Below are positions 52,941-62,625 of a stretch of 64,000 bases of DNA, piece by piece. Below the pieces are notes generated by a model. It searched no databases. It was not told where the DNA came from and worked only from the letters and a program-made list of their open reading frames with translations. Positions within the stretch are counted from its first letter, which is position 1, and each line of letters opens with the position of its first letter. The position numbers were made by a program, and so were the translations under genes. This DNA comes from Gordonia iterans (GTDB taxonomy: Bacteria > Actinomycetota > Actinomycetes > Mycobacteriales > Mycobacteriaceae), in contig NZ_CP027433.1 in NCBI RefSeq assembly GCF_002993285.1, positions 1,860,001 through 1,924,000 of the forward strand, given 5' to 3'.

Positions 52941-53389
52941 GTATGGCCCCAGGAACGCCTCGAGTGGTCGATTGACACCCTCGAATCGGTGGGCTGGTCC
53001 GGCCGAATGATGACGGGGACCTTGTCCATTGCGGCTTCTGGCGGGACGTATCAGTTCAACGTCGCGAAGAAGCTTGGATCAGTGTTCGCCGATCAGGTCC
53101 GGTCGGTGCTGTCGGGGGACCAGCCGACACCGCGATCGGCCTCGATGCCCAACAGGCCTCATTCCGCTCCCGCTGTCGGCGCGCAGGCGTTCCCCGGTCC
53201 CGCGCGGAATGCGCCGCCGCGCTATCCGCAAGTCCCTCCGCCCGGTCAGCAGCCACGGTTTCTCCGTCGGCGCCGCCGCGTCACGCGCCGCCGGTGTCGG
53301 GGCCACCACCGGGGTGGTTGCAGAATCCCGACGATCCCACCCAGAAGCGGTGGTGGGACGGGCAGCGCTGGACCGGACACATCCAGTAA
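52941..53389 (+). pseudogene. Decayed PH-like / DUF2510 protein gene
   Basis: One frame reads a PH-like fragment (LEWSIDTLESVGWSGRMMTG, then ASGGTYQFNVAKKLGSVFAD) up to about 53,130. The continuation in another frame is a Pro-rich linker and a DUF2510 domain, PPPGWLQNPDDPTQKRWWDG, ending RWTGHIQ and a stop. No start codon is apparent before the PH part, so the gene lacks its 5' end and has a frameshift. PH-like plus DUF2510 proteins are common small actinobacterial membrane-associated proteins of unknown role. The remainder up to mobA shows no gene. Confidence 0.65.
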
Positions 53390-53553
53390 CCCTTGGGCCC
53401 GTCCCAACTGTGGCGTAGCTCTTGCGCTCGATCGCGCCGACGTGCGCGAATGCGCGTGCGGGGCCGGATCCGGTGGGAATTACGCCACGGTAGGGTCAGG
53501 GCTTCCGCGCAAAGGGCTTCGCGGCGGGCCCCGTTGCCGACAGAATGGGCCCC

Positions 53554-54156
53554 ATGAGTGAGCAGACGCAGCACGGACTGGCCGGGATCATCCTCGCGGG
53601 CGGTCGATCCCGCCGCATGGGTCAGGACAAGGCGAGCCTGGAATGGGAGGGCCGGCCGATGCTCCAGGTGATCGCCGAGTCGATCGGCGAGCGCTGCACG
53701 CCGGTGATGGTCGCCGCACCGGCCACCTCGCAGGCCTACGACGAACTCGCCGGGCAGTCCGAGCTGGCCTGGATCACCGACGAGCAGGCCGGATCGGGTC
53801 CGCTCGGCGGCATCGTCGCGGCCCTCACGGCCGCCAAGGAGGCCGATGCCTCGGCCGCCTTCGTCTGTGCGACGGACCTGCCGCTGGTGAGCTCGCAGCT
53901 GATCGACGAGCTCCTCCACGCCCTGACCGGCACTCCCGACGTGGTGATTCCGTTCGTCGACGGCCGCGACCATCCGCTGGCCGGAATCTACCGGGTACGC
54001 GCCTTGCCGGCCTTGCAGGCGAAGCTCGCCTCGGGTGACGTGCTGATGCGCGACGCCCTCGAAGCCGTTGTGACCCACCGCGTCGGGGTCAGCGACCCGC
54101 GCTGGCTCACCAACGTCGACGCCCCCGAGGACCTGCACCGCCTGCGCACCGCGTAG
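53554..54156 (+). CDS. mobA: Molybdenum cofactor guanylyltransferase MobA
   Basis: The 200-residue protein has the nucleotide-binding IILAGGRSRRMGQDKASLEW, then ATDLPLVS with the metal-binding aspartate and NVDAPEDL at the end. It makes Mo-bis-MGD or MPT-GMP. It is a stand-alone gene at the same relative place as Rv2453c. An in-frame ATG three codons earlier is possible. It converges with the HelR gene with only four bases between stops. A MobA domain fused to MoeA also exists near nasA. Confidence 0.92.
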   Translation: MSEQTQHGLAGIILAGGRSRRMGQDKASLEWEGRPMLQVIAESIGERCTPVMVAAPATSQAYDELAGQSELAWITDEQAGSGPLGGIVAALTAAKEADASAAFVCATDLPLVSSQLIDELLHALTGTPDVVIPFVDGRDHPLAGIYRVRALPALQAKLASGDVLMRDALEAVVTHRVGVSDPRWLTNVDAPEDLHRLRTA

Positions 54157-54160
54157 CGGG

Positions 54161-56308
54161 TCACCGCACAATCATCATCTCCCGGGTGGCGCGGGTCATC
54201 GCGATGTAGCGGCTGACCGCGCCGGACAGGCCCTGTCCGTAGCCGGCGGGGGAGCAGACTGCCACGAGGTCGTACTCCAGGCCGCTGGTCGTGTCCGGGG
54301 CGAGCCGGGTGATCCGCGGGTCTCCGGGCAGGTCTAGTTCCTGGTCGGGCGCGACGATCACCCCCGCGACGCCGCTGTTCGCGGCGAGCCACGCAGTCAG
54401 AGCTGCCCCGATCGTGTCGTAGCCAATCGTGCGGACGCTGATTCCGTTGTCCCGCAATGATTCCGGGATGTTCGCTGTGGGCAGCGCCGTGACGATCTCA
54501 CGCGCGGCGCACTCCATGATCGCGCGTGGCGTGCGGTAGTTGAGCGAGAGCCGGGCGACCCTGATGTTGCGCAGTCCTGCGCGCGAGAGCCTCTCCTCCC
54601 ACGGTTCGGCGAATCCCCGGCGGGCCTGGGCGCGATCGCCGACGACGGTGAACCCGCCCGCCGGACAGCGTCGTCGCAGCATCTCCCACTGCGCTTCGGT
54701 CAGTTCCTGTGCCTCATCGACGATGACGTGCGCGAACGGCCCGGCCAGGCGGTCGGAATCGCCGGTGGGCAGCCCGGATTCGTCGGTGGTCAGCGCCGAC
54801 ATGCCGCCGAAGGCGAACTGCTGGACCAGGCCCTCCCGATCGTCGTCGGCGGCCACCAGCTGATCGAGCACCTCGTCCATCACGCGGTGCTGCTCAGTGA
54901 CGGTCGAGGTACGGCGACGCAGGCGAGCCTCGAAACCCTTGTCGCCCAGGCGATGTCGTGCGGCGTCGAGCAGAGGAAGGTCGGCGTCGGTCCAGGATTG
55001 CGGCGCCGAAGGCCGCTGGAGCGCACGCACCTCGTCGTCGTTCAGCCACGGCGCGCATCGCCGAAGGTACGCGGGCACGGTCCACAGATCCGCGACGACA
55101 TCGGTCGGCTCGAGCAGCGGCCACGCTCGGTTCAGCGCCAGTCGGAGGTCGTGATCGGCGGTCAGCGCGGCCCCGAACTCTGCGGCGGGCAGGTCGTCGT
55201 GCCGCTCGGTGAGCACCTCGATCAGCGCTTCGCGGATCACCCCGCGCGCTTCGTTGTGCGGGGTCCCCGGTTCGACGGCATCGAAGGCGACGGCCCAGTC
55301 CGCGGGCGTGATCTCGATCTCGGCCCAGTCGGTCTCCACGGTCAGCGGTTCGTTCGGGGGCTCCTCGTAGAAGGCGATCGCCGGCTCGACGACGGCGGTG
55401 AGCCCGGCCTTGAGTCCGGCGATCACCGGATCTGGCTCGGGACGTGCGCCGGCGCCCTCGGACACGAGGTCCCGCAGGGTCGCGAACCGGGTGCCCTCCT
55501 CGCCGAGATCGGGCACCACGTCTGCCACGTACTTCAGAAAGCGCTCGGTCGGTCCGACGAACAGGACACCGCCGCGGGCCGCGGTGACCCGGGGATCGGC
55601 GTAGAGCAGGTACGCCGCACGGTGCAGGGCGACCACCGTCTTGCCGGTGCCGGGTCCGCCGTCGACGACGAGGGTGCCGTTGGCCGGGTCGCGGATGATC
55701 GCGTCCTGGTCCGCGGCCAGGGTCGTCAACACGTCTCGCATCCGGGTCGTCCGGGAGTCGCCGAGGGCGGCGAGAAACGACGACTCGGCGTCCAGCGCGG
55801 CATCGTCGTGCCGGTCGCCGGGCTCGTCGGTGAGGAGCTCGTCCCAGAAGTCGACCACCCGGCCTCCGGACCAGCGATACCGGCGCCGCGAGAGCAGCCC
55901 GTGCGACGCGGCACGGGAGGCCGCGAAGAACGGCGCTGCGGCCGGAGTGCGCCAGTCGCGCAGCAGTTCGCGGCCCTGCGCATCGGTGACGCCGAGGCGG
56001 CCGAGGTACACGTCGGCGCCGTCGGCCGGCGACATCCGGCCGAGGCAGAGCTCGGCGCCGCGTCGGCGGAGCACTCCCAGCCGGGCGGTGAGAGAGCGGA
56101 TCTCGGCATCCCGCTCGGCGGCCTCGCGGCCCGAGGACGCCGACACGCGGTAGAGGGCGGCGAGCCGCTCCGCGCCGGCGGCGACCTGGGCGGCCACCGC
56201 GGCGTCGATCGCGGCGAAGCGGGCCTCGTCGTCGTCGATCAGGGAGGGCGCGGCCTTGCGGCGCAGATCCTGGGGGAGGGCGAAGTGCGAGTCGGTGGAG
56301 GTGGTCAC
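54161..56308 (-). CDS. helR: HelR-type RNA polymerase recycling ATPase (UvrD/HelD family)
   Basis: The 715-residue superfamily 1 helicase-like protein has Walker A GGPGTGKT (residues 217-224), Walker B HVIVDEAQELTEAQW and late motifs RLSLNYRTPRAI and RYIAMTRATREMMIV. A charged helical N-terminus of about 180 residues precedes the ATPase core, as in HelD. Actinobacterial HelR removes stalled or rifampicin-bound RNA polymerase and gives rifampicin tolerance. CAGGAG lies nine bases before the GTG start. In known cases helR is preceded by a rifampicin-associated promoter element; none was recognised here. Confidence 0.82.
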   Translation of the reverse strand: MTTSTDSHFALPQDLRRKAAPSLIDDDEARFAAIDAAVAAQVAAGAERLAALYRVSASSGREAAERDAEIRSLTARLGVLRRRGAELCLGRMSPADGADVYLGRLGVTDAQGRELLRDWRTPAAAPFFAASRAASHGLLSRRRYRWSGGRVVDFWDELLTDEPGDRHDDAALDAESSFLAALGDSRTTRMRDVLTTLAADQDAIIRDPANGTLVVDGGPGTGKTVVALHRAAYLLYADPRVTAARGGVLFVGPTERFLKYVADVVPDLGEEGTRFATLRDLVSEGAGARPEPDPVIAGLKAGLTAVVEPAIAFYEEPPNEPLTVETDWAEIEITPADWAVAFDAVEPGTPHNEARGVIREALIEVLTERHDDLPAAEFGAALTADHDLRLALNRAWPLLEPTDVVADLWTVPAYLRRCAPWLNDDEVRALQRPSAPQSWTDADLPLLDAARHRLGDKGFEARLRRRTSTVTEQHRVMDEVLDQLVAADDDREGLVQQFAFGGMSALTTDESGLPTGDSDRLAGPFAHVIVDEAQELTEAQWEMLRRRCPAGGFTVVGDRAQARRGFAEPWEERLSRAGLRNIRVARLSLNYRTPRAIMECAAREIVTALPTANIPESLRDNGISVRTIGYDTIGAALTAWLAANSGVAGVIVAPDQELDLPGDPRITRLAPDTTSGLEYDLVAVCSPAGYGQGLSGAVSRYIAMTRATREMMIVR

Positions 56309-56435
56309 GCAGAAGACTCCTGTGGGCGGTGAGGGTGCGGGCGGTGAGCAGCGAGTATGCGCCCCGAACCGGCCCTTGCCGCAAGCCCCGGTCCCCGCGC
56401 TATGGTGAAAGGGGAAGGCGAATAGAATCACTGTC

Positions 56436-59126
56436 GTGACCACCCCTGACGCGCCCAACGCGCTTCCCGCTGCCTGGAATCCCGCCGAGCATGAGGAATC
56501 CCTCTACGAGGGCTGGGTGTCGGCCGGGTACTTCCACGCCGACGAGACCAGCGACAAGCCCGGCTACTCGATCGTGCTGCCGCCGCCGAACGTGACCGGC
56601 TCGCTGCACATGGGGCACGCGCTGGACCACACGCTGATGGACACCCTGACCCGGCGCAAGCGGATGCAGGGATACGAGGTGCTGTGGCTGCCCGGCATGG
56701 ATCACGCCGGCATCGCGACCCAGAGCATCGTGGAGAAGCGCCTCGCCGAAGACGGCGTCACCAAAGAGGAGCTGGGCCGCGAGACCTTCATCGAGAAGGT
56801 CTGGGAGTGGAAGCGCGAATCAGGCGGCACGATCCAGGGCCAGATGCGCCGCCTCGGCGACGGCGTCGACTGGGAACGCGATCGGTTCACGATGGACGAG
56901 GGCCTCTCGCGCGCGGTCCAGGCGATCTTCAAGAAGCTGTACGACGACGGCCTCATCTACCGGGCCGAGCGGCTGGTCAACTGGTCGCCGGTGCTGCAGA
57001 CCGCGATCAGCGACATCGAGGTGAAGTTCGACGAGGTCGAAGGCGAGCTGGTCTCGTTCCGCTACGGATCGATGAACGACGACGAGCCGCACATCGTGGT
57101 GGCCACGACCCGCATGGAGACCATGCTCGGTGACACCGCGATCGCCGTGCACCCGGACGACGAGCGGTACCGGCAGCTGGTGGGCACCGAGCTCGAGCAC
57201 CCCTTCCTGGACCGGAAGATCCCGGTGATCGCCGACGACTACGTCGACCCCGAGTTCGGCTCCGGCGCGGTCAAGATCACCCCGGCCCACGACCCCAACG
57301 ACTTCGAGATGGGCCTGCGGCACTCGCTGCCGATGCCGACCATCATGGACGAGACCGGCGCGATCGCCGGCACGGGAACCCGGTTCGACGGGCTCGACCG
57401 CTTCGAGGCCCGCGTGCGGGTGCGCGAGGCGCTCGCCGAACAGGGGCGGATCGTCAAGGAGATCCGCCCGTACCTGCACAGCGTCGGGCATTCCGAGCGC
57501 TCCGGCGAGAGCATCGAACCGAGACTGTCGTTGCAGTGGTGGGTCAAGGTCGACGGCCTGGCCAAGGCGGCCGGGGACGCGGTGCGCGACGGCGGCACCG
57601 TGATCCACCCGAAGAGCCAGGAGCCGCGCTGGTTCGACTGGGTCGACGGAATGCACGACTGGTGCATCTCGCGCCAGCTCTGGTGGGGGCACCGGATCCC
57701 CATTTGGTACGGCCCCGACGGCGAGGTGGCGTGCTTCGGCCCGGACGAGACCCCGCCGGCGGGCTGGGAGCAGGATCCGGATGTGCTGGACACCTGGTTC
57801 AGCTCGGGTTTGTGGCCGTTCTCCACCATGGGATGGCCGGACTCGACGGCGACGCTCGACAAGTTCTATCCGACGTCGGTCCTGGTCACCGGCTACGACA
57901 TCCTCTTCTTCTGGGTCGCGCGGATGATGATGTTCGGCACCTACGTCGGTGCGCTCGACGATGCGGGCCTGGCAGTGCGCAGTGCTGCCGTGCCGTTCGA
58001 GAACGTCCTGCTCCACGGCCTGGTGCGCGACGAGCACGGCCGCAAGATGAGCAAGTCCAAGGGCAACGGCATCGACCCGCTCGACTGGATCGACCGCTTC
58101 GGCGCCGATGCGCTGCGCTTCACCCTGGCCCGCGGCTCCAACCCCGGCAGCGACATCTCGGTGGGCGAGTCGCACGCCCAGAGCTCGCGCAACTTCGCCA
58201 CCAAGCTCTTCAACGCCACCAAGTTCGCGCTCATGAACGGCGCACGCGTCGGCGAGCTGCCCGCGCGCGATGAGTTGACCGTCGCCGACCGCTGGATCCT
58301 CGGCCGCCTGGACCAGGTGCTGGCCGACGTCGACGCGGGCTTCGAGAACTACGAGTTCGCCAAGGCCTGCGAGGCGCTATACCACTTCGCGTGGGACGAG
58401 GTCTGCGACTGGTACCTGGAACTCGCCAAGGTGCAGAACGCCGAAGGCCCGGAGCGCGCTGAGGCCACCGCCTTGGTGCTGGGCACGGTGCTGGACAAGC
58501 TGCTGCGCGCGCTTTCGCCGGTGATGCCGTTCGTCACCGAGACGCTCTGGAAAGCGCTCACCGGCGGAGAGTCGGTGGTGATCGCGCCGTGGCCCGAGCC
58601 CTCCGGCCAGCCCGCCGACACCGCGGCGGCCACCGCCGTCGAGGATCTTCAGAAGCTGGTCACCGAGGTGCGCCGCTTCCGGAGCGACCAGGGCCTGAAC
58701 CCGGGGCAGCGGGTCGCCGCGCGGGTCAGCGGTCTGACGGCGGAGCTGGAGGACACTCGCAAGTACCTGGACTCGCTGGCCCGCCTGACCCCGGCCGGCG
58801 CCGGGAGCGGAGCGAGCGGGCCGAATGCGACCGGCGATGACTTCGCGGTGACCGCCACGGTCGAGGTGCGGTTGTCGTCGTGCACGCCGACCGTCGACAT
58901 CGACACCTCCGGCCAGGTCGACGTCGAGGCCGAACGCAAGCGCGCCGCCAAAGACCTGGCCGCGGCGGAGAAGGAACTCGCCGGGACCACCGCCAAGCTC
59001 GGCAACGAGCAGTTCCTGGCGAAGGCCCCGGATGCGGTGGTCGCCAAGATCACGGCGCGACGCGATCTCGCCGAGGCCGAGGTCGCACGGCTGAGCGCCA
59101 AACTGGCGGAGCTGAACGCTCGATGA
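56436..59126 (+). CDS. valS: Valyl-tRNA synthetase
   Basis: The 896-residue class I synthetase has the HIGH motif as HMGH (residues 58-61), KMSKS at residues 537-541 and the editing domain segment [15 protein letters not shown]. The C-terminal coiled-coil tail ([20 protein letters not shown]) is typical of ValRS. It charges tRNA-Val. GTG is the start. Its last four bases overlap the folC ATG (ATGA). Order valS-folC-DUF4233-ndk-rne is conserved in mycobacteria. Confidence 0.96.
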   Translation: MTTPDAPNALPAAWNPAEHEESLYEGWVSAGYFHADETSDKPGYSIVLPPPNVTGSLHMGHALDHTLMDTLTRRKRMQGYEVLWLPGMDHAGIATQSIVEKRLAEDGVTKEELGRETFIEKVWEWKRESGGTIQGQMRRLGDGVDWERDRFTMDEGLSRAVQAIFKKLYDDGLIYRAERLVNWSPVLQTAISDIEVKFDEVEGELVSFRYGSMNDDEPHIVVATTRMETMLGDTAIAVHPDDERYRQLVGTELEHPFLDRKIPVIADDYVDPEFGSGAVKITPAHDPNDFEMGLRHSLPMPTIMDETGAIAGTGTRFDGLDRFEARVRVREALAEQGRIVKEIRPYLHSVGHSERSGESIEPRLSLQWWVKVDGLAKAAGDAVRDGGTVIHPKSQEPRWFDWVDGMHDWCISRQLWWGHRIPIWYGPDGEVACFGPDETPPAGWEQDPDVLDTWFSSGLWPFSTMGWPDSTATLDKFYPTSVLVTGYDILFFWVARMMMFGTYVGALDDAGLAVRSAAVPFENVLLHGLVRDEHGRKMSKSKGNGIDPLDWIDRFGADALRFTLARGSNPGSDISVGESHAQSSRNFATKLFNATKFALMNGARVGELPARDELTVADRWILGRLDQVLADVDAGFENYEFAKACEALYHFAWDEVCDWYLELAKVQNAEGPERAEATALVLGTVLDKLLRALSPVMPFVTETLWKALTGGESVVIAPWPEPSGQPADTAAATAVEDLQKLVTEVRRFRSDQGLNPGQRVAARVSGLTAELEDTRKYLDSLARLTPAGAGSGASGPNATGDDFAVTATVEVRLSSCTPTVDIDTSGQVDVEAERKRAAKDLAAAEKELAGTTAKLGNEQFLAKAPDAVVAKITARRDLAEAEVARLSAKLAELNAR

Positions 59127-60757
59127 CGCCGTCGGATCCTTTCGACGAGCTCAAGGGGCTGGGGGACGAGCTCAAGGGGCTGGGGGACGAGCTCAAGGGG
59201 CTGGGGGACGAGCTCAAGGGGCTGGGGGACGAGTCCGAGGGGCTGGGGGACGAGCTCAAGGGGCTGGGGGACGAGCCTGAGGGGCTGGAGGATGAGTCCG
59301 AGGGGCTGGGGGACGAGTCCGAGGGGCTGGGAGACGAGCCTGAGGGGCTGGGGGACGAGCTCACGGGGCAGCAGGACGATCTTGCCGAGCTGGCCGCGGT
59401 CGAGGCCGACCTCGACACGCGCTGGCCCGAGACCAAGATAGAGCCCTCGCTGACGCGCATCTCCGCGCTGATGGAGTTGCTCGGCAACCCCCAGCACGCG
59501 TACCCCTCGATCCACGTCGCGGGCACCAACGGCAAGACGTCGGTCACCCGCATGATCGACTCGTTGCTCCGCGCGTTCCATCGTCGTACCGGCCGGATCA
59601 CCAGCCCGCATCTGCAGCTGGTGACCGAGCGGATCGCGATCGACGGACACCCGATCAGCCCCCGGACCTACGTCGACGCCTACCGCGACATCGAGCCCTA
59701 CCTCACGATGGTCGACGACTCGTCCGAAACGGCCGGCGGACCGCGGATGAGCAAGTTCGAGGTCCTCACCGCGATGGCGTACGCCGCGTTCGCCGAGGCG
59801 CCGATCGAGGTGGCCGTGGTCGAGACCGGCATGGGCGGCCGGTGGGACGCCACCAACGTGATCGACTCCAAGGTCGCGGTGATCACCCCGATCGCCTTCG
59901 ACCACGCCGACTACCTCGGCGACACGCTGGCCGCCATCGCGGGGGAGAAGGCCGGGATCATCACCCGGACCGACACCGACGTCCTGGTGCCCGACGATGC
60001 CGTGACGGTGATCGGGGTGCAGCGTCCCGAGGCGATGGACGTGCTCCTGCGCGAAGCCGTGGCGGCCGAGTCGGTGGTCGCACGGCAGAACTCGGAGTTC
60101 GCGGTGCTCGAATCGGCGACCGCGGTCGGCGGGCAGTTGCTCAGGATTCAGGGGCTCGGTAGAGTCTATGAAGACGTCTTTCTGCCGCTGCACGGCGCTC
60201 ACCAGGCAGAGAACGCGGCCCTGGCGCTCGCCGCAGTCGAGGCGTTCTTCGGTGCGGGACCGGACCGGCAGCTCGACGCCGATCTGGTGCGGGCCGGCTT
60301 CGCCGAGGTCGCCAGTCCCGGCCGCCTCGAACGCGTCCGCAGCGCGCCGACGGTGTTCGTCGACGCCGCCCACAATCCGCACGGCGGACGCGCGCTGGCC
60401 CAGACACTCACCGAGGAGTTCGCGTTCCGGCGACTGATCGGCGTCGTCGGCATGCTGGGCGACAAAGACGCGCGGGGCTTCCTCGACGCGCTGGAACCGG
60501 TGCTGGATGCCGTGGTGATCACCGACAACGGTTCTCCGCGCGCGGTCGATCCGCAGGCGCTCGGCGAGCTGGCCGTGGAGCTCTTCGGCGAAGACCGTGT
60601 GCAGATCGAGCCCTTCCTGCCCGATGCGGTGGCCGCGGCGATCGCACTCGCCGAAGAGGACGACGCCGAGACCCTGTCCGGTGCCGGCGTGGTGATCACC
60701 GGGTCGGTGGTCACCGCGGGCGCCGGACGCACCCTGTTCGGCAAGGAGCCCTCATGA
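59123..60757 (+). CDS. folC: Dihydrofolate synthase / folylpolyglutamate synthase with repeat-bearing N-terminus
   Basis: The 544-residue protein is a Mur-ligase-like FolC with P-loop [14 protein letters not shown], the substrate loop RITSPHLQL and [14 protein letters not shown], and the late [15 protein letters not shown]. It makes dihydrofolate and adds glutamates. The unusual part is the start: after seven residues there are ten heptapeptides DE-(LK/SE/PE)-GLG plus one degenerate copy (residues 8-84), before the normal sequence [15 protein letters not shown]. The ATG sits in the valS overlap. A second start nearer the FolC core would skip the repeats, but no good ribosome-binding site was seen there. 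Confidence 0.93.
   Translation: MTPSDPFDELKGLGDELKGLGDELKGLGDELKGLGDESEGLGDELKGLGDEPEGLEDESEGLGDESEGLGDEPEGLGDELTGQQDDLAELAAVEADLDTRWPETKIEPSLTRISALMELLGNPQHAYPSIHVAGTNGKTSVTRMIDSLLRAFHRRTGRITSPHLQLVTERIAIDGHPISPRTYVDAYRDIEPYLTMVDDSSETAGGPRMSKFEVLTAMAYAAFAEAPIEVAVVETGMGGRWDATNVIDSKVAVITPIAFDHADYLGDTLAAIAGEKAGIITRTDTDVLVPDDAVTVIGVQRPEAMDVLLREAVAAESVVARQNSEFAVLESATAVGGQLLRIQGLGRVYEDVFLPLHGAHQAENAALALAAVEAFFGAGPDRQLDADLVRAGFAEVASPGRLERVRSAPTVFVDAAHNPHGGRALAQTLTEEFAFRRLIGVVGMLGDKDARGFLDALEPVLDAVVITDNGSPRAVDPQALGELAVELFGEDRVQIEPFLPDAVAAAIALAEEDDAETLSGAGVVITGSVVTAGAGRTLFGKEPS
59144..59374 (+). repeat. 21-bp tandem repeat inside folC (eleven units)
   Basis: Eleven consecutive 21-bp units begin GACGAG and contain GGGGCTGGGG. 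Units 1-4 and 6 encode DELKGLG; others vary in the middle codons (SEG, PEG). The last unit, DELTGQQ, is degenerate. Units stay in frame because 21 is divisible by three. Such a tract can change copy number by slippage, so length probably varies between strains. Confidence 0.95.
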
Positions 60758-61185
60758 GTGAGCTGTCCGGCGGCGCCGACGACGCCGCGAACCCCGTTCC
60801 CGCTCCGGCGACCGATCCGTGGAAGGGCTTCCGCGGCGTGATGTCCGGTGTCCTGATCCTGGAGGCGATCGTCGTCGGCCTCACCTTTCCGGTGGTCGCG
60901 GCGCTGACCCCGAGCGGAGTCACCTGGGGATCGGGCCTGTATCTGGGGGCGGTGTGCCTGCTGCTGATCCTGCTGTGCGGACGGCAGGGCCACCCGCGGG
61001 CGCTCACGGTCAACCTCACCGCGCAGGTTCCGGTGATCGCGGGCGGCTGGATCCACTGGTCGATCGCCGTGGTCGGCGTGGTGTTCCTGTGTGTCTGGAT
61101 CTACATCGCGTACCTGAAGGGCGACGTGGAACGGCGCATCGCCCGAGGTCAGTTGCCCAGTCAGCGGATCCAGCGCGAGGCCTGA
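60754..61185 (+). CDS. DUF4233 membrane protein
   Basis: The 143-residue protein has four membrane segments (for example GVLILEAIVVGLTFPVVAAL). It matches the actinobacterial DUF4233 family, which always follows folC; the ATG overlaps the folC stop. The function is unknown. A short soluble N-terminus with GGADDAANPVP precedes the first helix. Confidence 0.88.
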   Translation: MSELSGGADDAANPVPAPATDPWKGFRGVMSGVLILEAIVVGLTFPVVAALTPSGVTWGSGLYLGAVCLLLILLCGRQGHPRALTVNLTAQVPVIAGGWIHWSIAVVGVVFLCVWIYIAYLKGDVERRIARGQLPSQRIQREA

Positions 61186-61294
61186 GCGCCGTTCGGTGAC
61201 CTTCGTCCGATTCCGGCGGCCTGGTGAGTTGGGCTACACTCGGCGGCGGGCAGTGAGCGGACTGCCGCCGATCGAAACGGATGTTGAGGGCTTT

Positions 61295-61810
61295 ATGACG
61301 CGTGGTCGTCGTGTGGGAACGGTGCTTGCGGGGGTGACGGCGATCGTGGGGGCGACTCTCGTCGCCGGGCCGGTGCACGCCGAACCGGTGAACACCGGTG
61401 GCAAGAACGTCGTGGTGGACCGCGACGACCTGCAGCGGGGTCACCGGGCCGCTCCGGGCCCGTCCGGCGACGTTCCCGAGGCTCCGCTGCCGAGTTCGAC
61501 CGACGACGAGGCTCAGCCGTCGGTGCCGATGCCGGTGCCCGACGGCGCATTCGGCTATCTCGCGACGCGCAGCGCCACACTGTGGCTGGCGCAGCAGCGG
61601 CCCGGCGATCTGATCCGGGCCTTCCCGGTGCCGCCGAACTACCGTGCGGCCAACAATGTGCTGGCCCGGCAGATCGACCGCGAACTGAAGGCCGCGGTCA
61701 AGACCAAGGGCGCGTGCGTGCAGATCATCGTCGATCCACGCTCCTCGGAGGGAAACCTCTTCGACTACGGCGTCTGGTCGGTCGCCCCGGCCTATTGCCC
61801 GCCGTCCTGA
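61295..61810 (+). CDS. Secreted protein of unknown function
   Basis: The 171-residue product has a signal peptide (VGTVLAGVTAIVGATLVAG, cleavage near VHAEP). An acidic proline-rich stretch follows, then a small C-terminal domain with two cysteines (KGACVQIIVD and PAYCPPS) that probably form a disulfide. No family was recognised. It lies between DUF4233 and ndk, where the mycobacterial cluster has no equivalent I can recall. The in-frame sequence before the ATG is not signal-like. Confidence 0.65.
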   Translation: MTRGRRVGTVLAGVTAIVGATLVAGPVHAEPVNTGGKNVVVDRDDLQRGHRAAPGPSGDVPEAPLPSSTDDEAQPSVPMPVPDGAFGYLATRSATLWLAQQRPGDLIRAFPVPPNYRAANNVLARQIDRELKAAVKTKGACVQIIVDPRSSEGNLFDYGVWSVAPAYCPPS

Positions 61811-61876
61811 GCCGTGCGGCCGGAATGTCCGGTCCTGCACGCACCCATCATGGATGCGGGCGCTACAGTTCACCTC

Positions 61877-62293
61877 GTGACTGAACAGACTCTCGTCCTC
61901 ATCAAGCCCGACGGCGTCCAGCGCGGCCTGGTCGGCGAAGTGATCGCGCGGATCGAGCGCAAAGGCCTCTCGCTGGCCGCACTCGAGTTGCGTCAGGTGA
62001 CCACCGAAGTGGCCTCCGAGCACTATGCCGAGCACGCCGAGCGCCCGTTCTTCGGAGAACTCCTGGAGTTCATCACCTCCGGCCCGGTCGTGGCCATGGT
62101 GGTCGAAGGCGAGCGGGCGATCCCGGCCTTCCGTCAATTGGCCGGTGGCACCGATCCCGTCGAGAAGGCCGTGCCCGGCACCATCCGCGGCGACTTCGGT
62201 CTGGAGACCCAGTTCAACATCGTGCACGGTTCCGACTCGCCCGAGTCCGCCGCTCGTGAGATCGCCCTCTGGTTCCCGGCCCTGGGGTCCTGA
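61877..62293 (+). CDS. ndk: Nucleoside diphosphate kinase
   Basis: The 138-residue protein shows [17 protein letters not shown] at the start and the phospho-histidine motif [12 protein letters not shown]. It transfers phosphate from ATP to nucleoside diphosphates. The GTG giving [13 protein letters not shown] is the family start; a longer in-frame version was rejected. It is followed by a terminator and then rne. Confidence 0.95.
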   Translation: MTEQTLVLIKPDGVQRGLVGEVIARIERKGLSLAALELRQVTTEVASEHYAEHAERPFFGELLEFITSGPVVAMVVEGERAIPAFRQLAGGTDPVEKAVPGTIRGDFGLETQFNIVHGSDSPESAAREIALWFPALGS

Positions 62294-62314
62294 CCCGGCC
62301 GAACAGCTCGTTCT

Positions 62315-62352
62315 CCGGCCCCGCACCACGTCGCCGACGGGTGCGGGGCCGG
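62315..62352 (+). terminator. Hairpin after ndk
   Basis: CCGGCCCCGCACC is perfectly inverted with a 12-base loop, 22 bases after the ndk stop; TCCGTCTT follows. Confidence 0.8.
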
Positions 62353-62625
62353 TCCGTCTTCACGGCCGTGTGCGGAAAACCGGTGAACGTGTGGGATACT
62401 GAACAGGTCCTCGACGCCACACTTTGGTATCGGCGGATACGACTACCCAGCGCAGGGGCCGTACACCCGCGGCGCGCGCGGAAGCAGTCGACACAGCAAG
62501 GCGTCGTTCACGACGCGAAGACCACACAACCTGCGGCCGAGCGGCCGCACACATAACTGAAGGCCCTCGCGTGGCCGCGTCGGGAGTATTCGGATCGACG
62601 CGCCCGGGGGCCTCGAGGAGACCAC
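62353..62625 (+). promoter_or_regulatory. Promoter and leader region of rne
   Basis: No gene was found in this 273-bp stretch. GATACT near 62,395 could be a -10 element, giving a leader of about 225 nt. The leader is rich in inverted repeats, including GCGGCC/GGCCGC near 62,540. Long structured leaders that RNase E cuts are known for rne in other bacteria, so autoregulation is possible. GAGGAG precedes the GTG start. Confidence 0.4.
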
